The position numbers were made by a program, and so were the translations under genes. The notes beneath the pieces were generated by a model, which saw nothing but the letters and a program-made list of their open reading frames with translations, was not told where the DNA came from and made no database searches. A DNA stretch of 64,000 nt from Bacillota bacterium (lineage in GTDB: Bacteria > Bacillota > Clostridia > Lachnospirales > Lachnospiraceae): contig JAEZFK010000011.1 of NCBI GenBank assembly GCA_023437715.1, positions 1-64,000 on the forward strand, written 5' to 3'. How positions within the stretch are numbered: the first letter of the stretch is position 1; each line of letters begins with the position of its first letter. Shown here in pieces: positions 24,800-33,394 of this stretch.

Positions 24800-24894
24800 G
24801 ACAATTAGATAAGAACAATTAGTAAAGGCAATTAGATAAGAGCAATTAATAAAGGCAATTAAATAAGGACAAAAATAAAGGCAGTTATAAAAGG
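24800..24894 (+). repeat. Imperfect tandem repeat, about seven units of 13-14 bases
   Basis: Between the kinase fragment and fucI the sequence repeats CAATTA-(N)ATAAG/AAAGG. The units start with CAATTAGATAAG, CAATTAGTAAAG, CAATTAGATAAG, CAATTAATAAAG, CAATTAAATAAG, CAAAAATAAAGG and CAGTTATAAAAGG. The last unit supplies AAAAGGAG, the ribosome binding site region of fucI. Copy number could alter spacing or transcript stability. Confidence 0.8.
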
Positions 24895-24907
24895 AGAAGA
24901 TGAGAAA

Positions 24908-26704
24908 ATGGCGGAAAACAGAATGATAGGAGAGTATCCGGTAATCGGTATCCGGCCAACCATTGATGCGAGGCGCGGCTATTTAAAGGTAAGGGAATCC
25001 TTAGAGGAGCAGACCATGGGAATGGCAAGGGCTGCTGCCGCATTGATTTCAGAGAATATCCGGTATTCCAACGGCGAGCCGGTAAAGGTAGTGATTTCTG
25101 ACACCACCATCGGCCGTGTGAATGAAGCTGCGGCCTGTGCCGACCAGTTTCGCAGGGAAGGGGTGGAAATCACCCTGACGGTGACACCCTGCTGGTGCTA
25201 CGGGTCAGAGACCATGGATATGGACCCGCTTACCATCAAGGGCGTGTGGGGATTTAACGGTACGGAGCGTCCGGGAGCCGTGTATCTGGCCGCTGTTTTG
25301 GCGACTCATGCCCAGAAGGGGCTTCCGGCCTTTGGAATCTACGGTCATGAGGTGCAGGATGCGGATGATAAATCGATCCCGGAAGACGTAAAGGAAAAGA
25401 TTCTCTGCTTTGCCAGGGCGGCCGTGGCCGTAAAGACCATGAGGGGAAAATCCTATCTCCAGATCGGTTCCATCTGTATGGGAATCGGAGGCTCTGTAAT
25501 TGACAGCGGTTTTCTGGAGGAATATCTGGGAATGCGGGTGGAATCCGTGGACGAGGTAGAAATTATACGGCGTATGTCAAAGGATATTTATGATAAAAAA
25601 GAATTTGAAAAGGCAATGGCATGGGTAAAGGAAAACTGCCGGAAAGGATTTGATAAAAATCCGGAGGCTATCAGAAAGACCAGCCAGGAAAAGGAGAAAG
25701 ACCTGGAATTTGTGGTTAAGATGATGTGTATCATCAAGGATCTTATGAACGGAAATTCCAATTTGCCGGAAGGCTGTGAGGAAGAGCGGGGCGGCCATAA
25801 TGCCATTGCCGCAGGCTTCCAGGGGCAGAGACAGTGGACGGATTTTTACCCGAACTGTGACTTCGCGGAGGCCATGTTAAATACTTCCTTTGACTGGAAC
25901 GGAGCCAGAGAGCCTTATATTCTGGCTACGGAAAATGATGTGTTAAATGGTATAGGCATGCTGTTTATGAAGCTTTTGACAAACCGGGCCCAGATCTTTG
26001 CCGATGTGAGAACCTATTGGAGTGCCGAAGCCGTAAAAAAAGCAACCGGATATGAACTGAAAGGAAAGGCGGCAGAGGCCGGAGGCTTTCTGCATTTGAT
26101 CAATTCGGGAGCGGCCTGCTTAGATGCCTGCGGCCAGGCCAGGAATGAAGCTGGGGAGCCGGTTATGAAGCCCTGGTATGAGGTAACGGAGGAAGACCGG
26201 AAAGCCATCATGGAGGCGGTGACGTGGAATGAAGCGGATTATGGCTATTTCCGGGGCGGCGGATATTCTTCCCGCTTTGTGACGGAGGCCGAGATGCCCT
26301 GTACCATGATCCGTTTAAACCTGGTGAAGGGCCTGGGTCCTGTACTTCAGATTGCAGAGGGCTGGACGGTGAAGCTGCCGGAGGAGGTTACGGACATCCT
26401 TTGGAAGAGGACGGACTATACGTGGCCCTGTACATGGTTTGTCCCCCGCTGTAACGGTAAGGAAGGCCCGTTTTCTTCGGCTTATGAGGTTATGAATCAT
26501 TGGGGGGCCAATCACGGGGCCATCAGCTACGGACATATCGGAGGGGATTTAATTACCATGTGCTCCATGCTTCGCATCCCCGTGAGTATGAGTAATATTC
26601 CATCCAGCCGGATATTCCGGCCTGCGGCCTGGAACTCCTTTGGAATGGACTTAGAGGGGCAGGATTACCGGGCATGCAGCGTGTACGGACCGTTATACCG
26701 GTGA
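24908..26704 (+). CDS. fucI: L-fucose isomerase
   Basis: The 598-residue protein is full length for FucI, which interconverts L-fucose and L-fuculose (and D-arabinose/D-ribulose) using Mn2+. Family signatures are the N-terminal P-V-I-G-I-R-P-T-I-D-A-R-R-G, TPCWCYGSETMDMDP near 95, YILATENDVLNGIGM near 340 (with the catalytic Glu and Asp) and EVMNHWGANHGAISYGHIGGD near 525, containing the metal-binding His. GGAG about ten bases upstream supports ATG 24908. It is the only intact gene of deoxy-sugar catabolism in this stretch; the following kinase and aldolase steps must come from elsewhere. Confidence 0.94.
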   Translation: MAENRMIGEYPVIGIRPTIDARRGYLKVRESLEEQTMGMARAAAALISENIRYSNGEPVKVVISDTTIGRVNEAAACADQFRREGVEITLTVTPCWCYGSETMDMDPLTIKGVWGFNGTERPGAVYLAAVLATHAQKGLPAFGIYGHEVQDADDKSIPEDVKEKILCFARAAVAVKTMRGKSYLQIGSICMGIGGSVIDSGFLEEYLGMRVESVDEVEIIRRMSKDIYDKKEFEKAMAWVKENCRKGFDKNPEAIRKTSQEKEKDLEFVVKMMCIIKDLMNGNSNLPEGCEEERGGHNAIAAGFQGQRQWTDFYPNCDFAEAMLNTSFDWNGAREPYILATENDVLNGIGMLFMKLLTNRAQIFADVRTYWSAEAVKKATGYELKGKAAEAGGFLHLINSGAACLDACGQARNEAGEPVMKPWYEVTEEDRKAIMEAVTWNEADYGYFRGGGYSSRFVTEAEMPCTMIRLNLVKGLGPVLQIAEGWTVKLPEEVTDILWKRTDYTWPCTWFVPRCNGKEGPFSSAYEVMNHWGANHGAISYGHIGGDLITMCSMLRIPVSMSNIPSSRIFRPAAWNSFGMDLEGQDYRACSVYGPLYR

Positions 26705-26763
26705 GACATCATGATGAAGTATCATGTTTAAGATTTTCCATCATTGCAGTGTATGAATCTCCA

Positions 26764-26793
26764 TTTCAGAGAAAGAGCGGATTCATTATAATG
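26764..26793 (+). promoter_or_regulatory. Probable promoter of the second ABC transporter unit
   Basis: TTTCAG (26764-26769), 17 bases, TATAAT (26787-26792). The -10 box sits in a perfect 10-bp palindrome, CATTATAATG (26784-26793). A similar cattataat element is found at the first binding-protein promoter (18562-18569), hinting at shared control. Confidence 0.6.
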
Positions 26794-26842
26794 TAACTAC
26801 GAAAGCAAACAAATAAAATGAAAATCGGAGGAGCAGTTGTTC

Positions 26843-28213
26843 ATGAGAAGAGCAGGAAAAGCAGCAGCACTTGCATTATGTACGGCCATGGTACTGGGAG
26901 GCTGCGGGGGCAAGACGGCTGAATCGCAGCAGACAGGCGCAGGGACAAAGACAGAGACTACGGAAGCAGAAAAGGCAGAGGCGGATAAGGCGGAAGCCCC
27001 GGCTGCGGCAGAGTCCGGAAAAGAGCTGGAAGGGAAGCTGGTATTCTGGTCCATGTGGAATGATACGGAGCCCCAGGGTGAGGTGTTTCAGGAAATTATT
27101 GACGGATTTATGAAGCTTCATCCAAAGGTAGACATTGAGGTTCAGTGGTGCGGCCGCGATATCAAAAAGATCTTAAAACCGGCTCTGGACGGCGGGGAAA
27201 CCATAGACGTCTTTGATTATCCCCTTGAAAATGAATTAGGGGATTATTGCCTGGATCTGACAGACTATGTGAACAAGGCATACCCGACCACCGACGGAAA
27301 GCCGTTAAAGGACACTCTCCTTCCCAGCATGATGGTAACGCCCAAGGTGCAGACGAAGATCAGCGACCGGCTGGTAGCGGTGGGATATAAGCCGTGGATG
27401 TGCTTATTTATGTACAATCAGTCAATTTTCGACAAGGCAGGCGTTAAGGCACCGACTACATGGGAAGAACTGGATGCAGCATGTAAAAAGATCAAGGAAG
27501 CGGGTTACTCGCCCATTACCTTTGATGACGCTTATTCCACATGGTTACCCGGCATGTATCTGGCCAGAGAAAAGGGCCAGGATTTTGTGAGAGATCTGGT
27601 AAATGATAAAACCGGTGAGATGTGGCACGACGAGGCGGTTGTCAATATGGCGAAAGCATTTGAGGATTTTGCAAAGAAGGGTTATTTTGACAGCAACGTA
27701 GGCGGCAACAAATGGCCGGCCGGCCAGGTGGACGTGGGCAGCGGAAAGGTTGCAATGTATTATAATTTAACCGGACTACCCACAGAGGTTGCAGATGTCA
27801 CGGGATCTGATTTCAAATGGGGCGCTTTCGGCTTCCCGGATCTGACCGCCGGTGCAGGAAAAGCAGGAAAGGAAGAGGTTTCAGGTTCCGGTATGCTTTC
27901 CGTCGGAAAGAACACAAAGGACCCGGAACTGGCTATGGAATTTATCGCATACATTTTGAGCAAGGATAATAACCAGAAAATGGTTGACCGCGCCAACATG
28001 ATTCCCACAGTCATCGGTACCCAGTGGCCGGCAGCTCTTGAGGCTGTAAAGCCGGTATTTGAAAGCACGGAAAGCGTAGTGAGCGTAGGCGGCGATATCG
28101 GCGCCAATGCAGACTTAACTCCTTCTATTTCTGAAAACTTTATTAAGCTGGCAGCAGGCCAGATTACGGCAGAGCAGTTTGTGGAAAATATGGCGTCAGT
28201 TGCAAAACAGTAA
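26843..28213 (+). CDS. Extracellular solute-binding lipoprotein of a CUT1 sugar importer
   Basis: The 456-residue lipoprotein has a signal peptide ending V-L-G-G-C-G-G and a charged Lys/Glu/Ala linker rich in KAEADKAEA-type repeats. The binding domain starts near residue 65 (GKLVFWSMWNDTEPQ) and contains F-M-Y-N-Q-S-I-F-D-K-A-G-V and SGKVAMYYNLTG-like segments of family-1 sugar-binding proteins. ATG 26843 was chosen over TTG 26837 because GGAGGAG is then nine bases upstream. It is the cognate binding protein of the two permeases that follow. Confidence 0.9.
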   Translation: MRRAGKAAALALCTAMVLGGCGGKTAESQQTGAGTKTETTEAEKAEADKAEAPAAAESGKELEGKLVFWSMWNDTEPQGEVFQEIIDGFMKLHPKVDIEVQWCGRDIKKILKPALDGGETIDVFDYPLENELGDYCLDLTDYVNKAYPTTDGKPLKDTLLPSMMVTPKVQTKISDRLVAVGYKPWMCLFMYNQSIFDKAGVKAPTTWEELDAACKKIKEAGYSPITFDDAYSTWLPGMYLAREKGQDFVRDLVNDKTGEMWHDEAVVNMAKAFEDFAKKGYFDSNVGGNKWPAGQVDVGSGKVAMYYNLTGLPTEVADVTGSDFKWGAFGFPDLTAGAGKAGKEEVSGSGMLSVGKNTKDPELAMEFIAYILSKDNNQKMVDRANMIPTVIGTQWPAALEAVKPVFESTESVVSVGGDIGANADLTPSISENFIKLAAGQITAEQFVENMASVAKQ

Positions 28214-28236
28214 AAATTAACAGCTGAATGTGGACG

Positions 28237-28262
28237 GGAAGAGGGCTTATTGGTCCTCTTCC
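28237..28262 (+). terminator. Intercistronic hairpin after the binding-protein gene
   Basis: GGAAGAGG (28237-28244) pairs perfectly with CCTCTTCC (28255-28262), with a ten-base loop and a short TGATTTAT tail. In sugar importer operons such stem-loops stop part of transcription and stabilise the binding-protein mRNA, raising its level above that of the permeases. Confidence 0.6.
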
Positions 28263-28288
28263 TGATTTATAAAGGAAGAGAGTGAATT

Positions 28289-29194
28289 ATGAAGAGAAAA
28301 CGGTTATTTATCATACGGTTTTTAACGCCGGCCATGCTTTGCTTTTTGTTCATTTTTTTGTATCCTGCCATCCGGACATTTCTCATGAGCTTCTTCAAGG
28401 TGGGATTTGTAACAGACAACATGGACAGCTGGCAGTTTGTAGGAATGGGAAATTACGTGAAACTGATGGAAAGCCCCCTGTTTAAGCGTTCCATGGAGAA
28501 TGTGCTGATGATCTGGCTGCTGGAGGGAGTGATTGTCCTGGCCCTGGCCATGCTGCTGGCAGTCATTATCACATCAGGGGTGAAAGGAAAGAACTTCTGG
28601 AGAGCGGTGGTTTATCTGCCTCATGTCATCAGTGCGGTGGCCCTGGCGACAATGTGGCTTCAATATGTATTCAATAACCAGTACGGCTTTTTCAAGGTCT
28701 TATTTGAGGCACTGCATTTAAACGGCCTGACGGCGTTCCAGTGGACGGCTCCTGAGAATCTGTTTCTGTCCATGATGATTGCCTATGCCTTTGGAAGTGT
28801 GGGCTTTTACGTTCTGATTCTGGCGGCGGGGATTAACGGAATTTCAGAGGACTATTACGAGGCGGCCAGAATTGAGGGGGCAGGCATCTTCCAGCAGTGG
28901 AAATCCATTACGGTTCCGCTTTTAAAGGATATGATCAAGAGGTGCATTGTTTTATATTCTGCCGGCGCCATCGGATTTTTTGTGTATTCCACCCTGTTTT
29001 CCTTTAATACGGAGATGGCTACGGTCACTCCAATGGTGTATATGTATGAGGTGGTATTTGGAAATGCCATCGGCGCCTCGTCTTCAGAGCTGAATGTAGG
29101 GGCGGGAGCTGCGGTAGGCGTGATTATTATGATTCTGGTAGTGGTTGTCAATACGGTATTGGATAAGCTGGTCCGTTCCGATGATCAGGATTAG
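28289..29194 (+). CDS. Sugar ABC transporter permease, first subunit (MalF/UgpA type)
   Basis: This 301-residue protein has about six membrane helices and the EAA-type loop Y-Y-E-A-A-R-I-E-G-A-G-I-F-Q-Q-W near residues 190-205 that docks on the ATPase. N-terminal F-I-I-R-F-L-T-P-A-M-L-C-F-L and L-P-H-V-I-S-A-V-A-L-A are typical of CUT1 permeases. It is 75 bases after the binding protein and 15 before the second permease. No dedicated ATPase is encoded nearby, so a shared MsmK-type ATPase is likely. Confidence 0.92.
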   Translation: MKRKRLFIIRFLTPAMLCFLFIFLYPAIRTFLMSFFKVGFVTDNMDSWQFVGMGNYVKLMESPLFKRSMENVLMIWLLEGVIVLALAMLLAVIITSGVKGKNFWRAVVYLPHVISAVALATMWLQYVFNNQYGFFKVLFEALHLNGLTAFQWTAPENLFLSMMIAYAFGSVGFYVLILAAGINGISEDYYEAARIEGAGIFQQWKSITVPLLKDMIKRCIVLYSAGAIGFFVYSTLFSFNTEMATVTPMVYMYEVVFGNAIGASSSELNVGAGAAVGVIIMILVVVVNTVLDKLVRSDDQD

Positions 29195-29209
29195 ACAGGA
29201 GGCGAGAAA

Positions 29210-30067
29210 ATGAAAAGGATTCAAAGCGGAACCACCGGGGTGAAACGGCAGCTTAAGCTGGCTCCCGGGTACCTGGTTCTTTTGTTGTGGCTTGCGTTTA
29301 CGGTTGTGCTGATCGGCTGGATTATTCTGGCGTCTCTCAGCACCACAAAAGAGGTTTTCAGCAATGCGCTGTTACACAGCGGACTTCATTTTGAAAATTA
29401 TGCCCGTGTGCTGGAGAAGCATAAGCTGGGCGTTTACTTTGCAAACAGCCTGATTTACAGCTTAAGCGGCTGTGCGGGCGTTGTCCTTATTGCCGCTCCT
29501 GCCGCATACATTATGGGCAGATTCCGTTTTCCGGGAAAGTCAGGAGTGAACAGTCTCTTCGTTACGGCTATGTCAATTCCAACGGTTATGCTGGTGCTTC
29601 CTCTTTTTAAGATGGCCACCTCAGTGGGGCTGATCGGGTCCAGATGGACGCTGATCGTTCTGTATATCTGCATCAATGTGCCCTTTGGCGTCTTCTTTCT
29701 CACCGGATTTTTTGTGTCCCTGCCAAAGGCACTGGAAGAAGCCGCAGAAATTGACGGGTGTACGCCGGATAAGGCATTCTGGAAAGTCATGTTCCCGTTG
29801 GCACAGCCGGGAATTGTCACATTGACCATATTTAATTTTATCAATATCTGGAATGAATATTTTATGGCTCTGATCTTTGCCAATAAGACAAAGCTCCGTA
29901 CGGTTTCCACAGGACTGCAGGCGATTGTCCAGTCCATGAAGTATTCGGGAGACTGGGCCGGATTATTTGCCGGGGTTGTAATTGTATTCCTGCCTACGTT
30001 TATCCTGTATTTATTTTTATCGAATAAAATTATTGCCGGAGTTACAGGCGGAGCTGTTAAGGAGTAG
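29210..30067 (+). CDS. Sugar ABC transporter permease, second subunit (MalG/UgpE type)
   Basis: The 285-residue polytopic protein has the EAA loop E-E-A-A-E-I-D-G-C-T-P-D-K-A-F-W near residues 178-193 and the conserved N-I-W-N-E-Y-F-M-A-L near 222. The periplasmic start, with S-L-S-T-T-K-E-V-F, matches carbohydrate permeases of the CUT1 family. ACAGGAGGCG precedes the ATG. It forms a heterodimer with the preceding permease. Confidence 0.92.
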   Translation: MKRIQSGTTGVKRQLKLAPGYLVLLLWLAFTVVLIGWIILASLSTTKEVFSNALLHSGLHFENYARVLEKHKLGVYFANSLIYSLSGCAGVVLIAAPAAYIMGRFRFPGKSGVNSLFVTAMSIPTVMLVLPLFKMATSVGLIGSRWTLIVLYICINVPFGVFFLTGFFVSLPKALEEAAEIDGCTPDKAFWKVMFPLAQPGIVTLTIFNFINIWNEYFMALIFANKTKLRTVSTGLQAIVQSMKYSGDWAGLFAGVVIVFLPTFILYLFLSNKIIAGVTGGAVKE

Positions 30068-30087
30068 GAAAAGAAAGGGAGAGTACC

Positions 30088-33030
30088 GTGCATCAGGTAG
30101 TATTTAAAAATGTATCAAATGACTGGCACAATGCGCTGCCCCTGGGCAATGGCCGGATGGGCGCCATGATTTTTTTCCGGGACCGGGAATTACATATTGG
30201 GCTGAATCACTATGATTGCTATTACCGCATTTTAAAGCATACGGGGGACACCCAGACCTTTGATGATCCTGCCAGAATGCTCCGGACCTATGAGGAGCTG
30301 TGCCGGATGGTTTCAGAGGCGGAAAAAGGAGAAGATTACGGCAGAGCCCATTATCTGAAAATTCTTCATCCGGAACAGGCCCAAAGCAGGCCCTCTTACA
30401 AGGGTTCCAGCTATCCTCTGGCAGGTGAAATTGTGCTGTATCTTGATAAAAGTGTGGATATAAGAAGCTCCTGCTTAAAGCTGGCAATCGAAGAGGGAAA
30501 TGTATACTTTTCCGCAGGAAAGGCCGGGAAAACAGTAGAAGCAAAGCTGTATGTGCCAAAGACGGAAGATGGCCTTATCATAAGCATGAAGCAATCGGAG
30601 GATGGTCTTTGGAAAGCGGCCGCCATCACCGCTCCCTCAAAGCGGGGCCAGGGGGCTTATGAAACGGATACCGAGGTCACAGATCAGATGATTTGCTTTA
30701 AAACCTCTTTCCAATCAGGAGAAAGCACACCCTTTGTCCAGGAAGCGGCTTTTTATCTGCCGGAATCCGTAAGAAGCGGGGAAAGGGCAGATTGCCTGTG
30801 TTTTCCGGAAGGAGAAAGGCAATTTACGGCTTTTGCGGCTCTTATGCCGGGAAATGGCCGGGCGGCCGGGCAGGTCAGAGCTTTAGAGCGCAGACAGAGG
30901 GAATGTGAGCGTTTCCATGACGAAGCCTGGAAATGCTTCTGGACCAGTTCTGTAACGCTGCCGGATTATTTCCTTGAAACCCTGTGGTACCTGCATGTTT
31001 ATCTGATGGAATGCTCCTGCGGAAGAGGCAGCGCTTATCCGGAACAGGCATGCGGGCTAAGCGGCCTCTGGGATATCCGCCGTCCTAATATGTGGGGAAG
31101 CATGTGGTATTGGGATGTCAATATCCAGACCGCTTTCTGGGGGACCTATTCTTCCGGTCATCCGGAACTGTTAAAGGTTTTCTGCGACGGATACTTGGCA
31201 TATGAGACGGAAATCCGGGAATATACGAAGAAAGTCTATGGAATCGATGGCTGGGCTCTTGATTTTCCCCATACCCTGTACAACTGCATACAGCCCTGGT
31301 GTACCCAGTTTTTATGGCTGTATTACCGGTACAGCGGCGATATGGAGTTTCTGGAAAAAAAGGCGTATCCTGTTTTCCGGGAGCAGATCCGTTTTCTGGA
31401 ATGGCTGGCGAAAAGGGATGGGAATGGAATCTTTCACATTGCCCCGGATATCTGCCCGGAACAGGGAACCATCGGCGGTGATACTGTAATTACCATCGCC
31501 TGCGTCAAGAAGCTGCTTTCCATGGCCGTGGAGGCTGCCGATATCTTAAAAAGGCCGGAGAGCGAGAGGGGCGGGATGAAGGAGCTCCTTTCAAGCCTTC
31601 CGGAATACAGTCTGACCTCGGGACAGGAGAGATGGAAGGATTCGGCTCTGGTGAGGGATGATTTGTTTCTGCGGCACCCCTCCCTGCTTATGCCTGTGTT
31701 TCCCGCCGGTGAAGTCACCTGGGAAAGTGACGGGACAGCCCGGAAGGTGGCGGAAGAGACTTTAAAATATGCGGTGGAGCATACGGAAATCGGGACGTTT
31801 GGCCCGGGCTGGCTTTCCATGGCTGCGGCCAGCTTGAAAAAAGGCACATCGGCCCAGCGGATTTTATATGAAAAGCTGCTGGACTATGTACTTCACTCCA
31901 ATGGCATGGGATATGAGGAGTCGGAGCGGTTCATCAATTACTGCCATATTACAAAGCCGCCTCATTATCTGCCTCCTATGAGCGAGGTGTCGGGCTGCAT
32001 TGTGAATACGGTGAATCTGATGCTTCTTCAGGCAGAGGAATCCATACATGTATTTCCGGCCATTCCAAGGGGGGATGACGGGCTGATGGAAAGCATTGTG
32101 CAGTACAGGGAAGAGGATGGGGAAGAAAATGGAGATTATCCGGTGTGGAAGGACGCAGAATTTACCGGGCTTCTGGCTCCCGGGGGATTTTCTGTATCGG
32201 CTCAGATGGGAAACGGAAGAACGAACTATCTCTGCGTGGAAAGTATCAGAGGAGGATGCCTGAGGTTAAATGTGACGGAAGAACTGAGTGAGACCGGAAA
32301 GCCTTATCTGCTGCAGAAAGAAATGGGAGCGGGAGAGAGGATTGTCTTTGGGGAGAAAACCGGGCTGATGCGTTCGGCATCCCCGGATATACTCGTTCAT
32401 GAGGCGGCGCGGACTCACAGGAGAATCTTCATCGGTGAAAATGGAGATACCGGCTTTTATAAGGCGGTGGATTCGTTTACTGCTGCCTACGGATTTGCCA
32501 ATGACAGCCGGTATATGGCTGCACCGTATATTTTCGATTTTGGGAGAAGGGATATTGTAAAAAATTATGATCCGGTTTACCACAGACAGTCCTATTTAGC
32601 CGGACGGTCCCTGCTTTATGCAGCGGGGCCGAAAGCCATTGGAATCCAGGCGTACAGCGGTGACCTGGGATACGGTTTTTTGAATACGGAAGGAATAACC
32701 GTGAAAGACAGGAAGCGGCCGGATGATTTAAGAAGAGACTTTCTGGAAGGCAGAGGTCCGGCAGAATTTTTATTGGAGCTGCCGAAAGGGAAATATGATT
32801 TTCTGGTCATCTCAGGGGATGAAGAGGAGGATTCTCTGACTACCGTGAGTATCCCGGAACAGGGGACCAGGATAAAAGGGGAGACTGTTCCGGCAGAGCG
32901 GTATCAGTGCAGGCTTCTTCCCTTTGTTCAGAGAAAGGATGGAGAAATGGCAATCCGTTTAGAGACAACCGACGGTATGAAGTGGAAACTGAACGCTATA
33001 TTTGTGAACAAAGAGTATGCTTTTTTGTAA
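30088..33030 (+). CDS. GH95-like glycoside hydrolase with an extra C-terminal beta-sandwich
   Basis: The 980-residue protein starts with the GH95-type N-terminal domain (W-H-N-A-L-P-L-G-N-G-R-M-G-A-M-I-F at residues 13-29). An (alpha/alpha)6 barrel follows, containing Q-A-C-G-L-S-G-L-W-D near 325 and M-W-Y-W-D-V-N-I-Q near 345. GH95 enzymes release alpha-1,2-linked L-fucose or L-galactose. The last 240 residues, with a G-D-L-G-Y-G-F-L segment and FLLELPKGKYDFLVISGD, resemble the beta-sandwich attached to rhamnogalacturonan acetylesterases. The start is a GTG with AAAGGGAGAG upstream. No signal peptide is present, so it acts in the cytoplasm on imported glycans. Fucosidase fits fucI nearby, but the exact linkage is unproven. 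Confidence 0.8.
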   Translation: MHQVVFKNVSNDWHNALPLGNGRMGAMIFFRDRELHIGLNHYDCYYRILKHTGDTQTFDDPARMLRTYEELCRMVSEAEKGEDYGRAHYLKILHPEQAQSRPSYKGSSYPLAGEIVLYLDKSVDIRSSCLKLAIEEGNVYFSAGKAGKTVEAKLYVPKTEDGLIISMKQSEDGLWKAAAITAPSKRGQGAYETDTEVTDQMICFKTSFQSGESTPFVQEAAFYLPESVRSGERADCLCFPEGERQFTAFAALMPGNGRAAGQVRALERRQRECERFHDEAWKCFWTSSVTLPDYFLETLWYLHVYLMECSCGRGSAYPEQACGLSGLWDIRRPNMWGSMWYWDVNIQTAFWGTYSSGHPELLKVFCDGYLAYETEIREYTKKVYGIDGWALDFPHTLYNCIQPWCTQFLWLYYRYSGDMEFLEKKAYPVFREQIRFLEWLAKRDGNGIFHIAPDICPEQGTIGGDTVITIACVKKLLSMAVEAADILKRPESERGGMKELLSSLPEYSLTSGQERWKDSALVRDDLFLRHPSLLMPVFPAGEVTWESDGTARKVAEETLKYAVEHTEIGTFGPGWLSMAAASLKKGTSAQRILYEKLLDYVLHSNGMGYEESERFINYCHITKPPHYLPPMSEVSGCIVNTVNLMLLQAEESIHVFPAIPRGDDGLMESIVQYREEDGEENGDYPVWKDAEFTGLLAPGGFSVSAQMGNGRTNYLCVESIRGGCLRLNVTEELSETGKPYLLQKEMGAGERIVFGEKTGLMRSASPDILVHEAARTHRRIFIGENGDTGFYKAVDSFTAAYGFANDSRYMAAPYIFDFGRRDIVKNYDPVYHRQSYLAGRSLLYAAGPKAIGIQAYSGDLGYGFLNTEGITVKDRKRPDDLRRDFLEGRGPAEFLLELPKGKYDFLVISGDEEEDSLTTVSIPEQGTRIKGETVPAERYQCRLLPFVQRKDGEMAIRLETTDGMKWKLNAIFVNKEYAFL

Positions 33031-33394
33031 AACGTTATTACGGATGTTTATAGGCCGATGATTCGAATACGGGTAGCTTGCATAAGAAAGGCGTGGTTTC
33101 TGGCAGGATTGAATGGAATGCCAGCTAATTTACTCGAAAGGTTTAATATTGCCAACCGGAATGGTTACAGGTGCGTCATTGCGGAAACTGTCAATTTGGC
33201 TGGAAACTCATTTATGGCAATCAGAGAACATTAAGTAAATGCCTTTATGGTTCAATGGGCTTTGCCAGGTATTTTTGAGCGTTCAGAGCATAAAGGTGAA
33301 ATTCAGGGAAGATGGTGGTATAATATAAATCACAGCATATACATAAGATGCTGCCTGTCAGCAAAATCTACCAGAACCACCATCGGAGGTAATA
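33031..33394 (+). promoter_or_regulatory. Intergenic region with an extended -10 promoter
   Basis: No gene is seen in these 364 bases. TGG-TATAAT at 33316-33324 is an extended -10 promoter for the lipoprotein gene; the -35 position has no good match. The rest may be decayed coding sequence, but no family is recognisable. Confidence 0.55.

Noticed and set aside
24800..24894. CRISPR array
   Set aside because: The units are 13-14 bases, imperfect and without spacers, so it is a tandem repeat.
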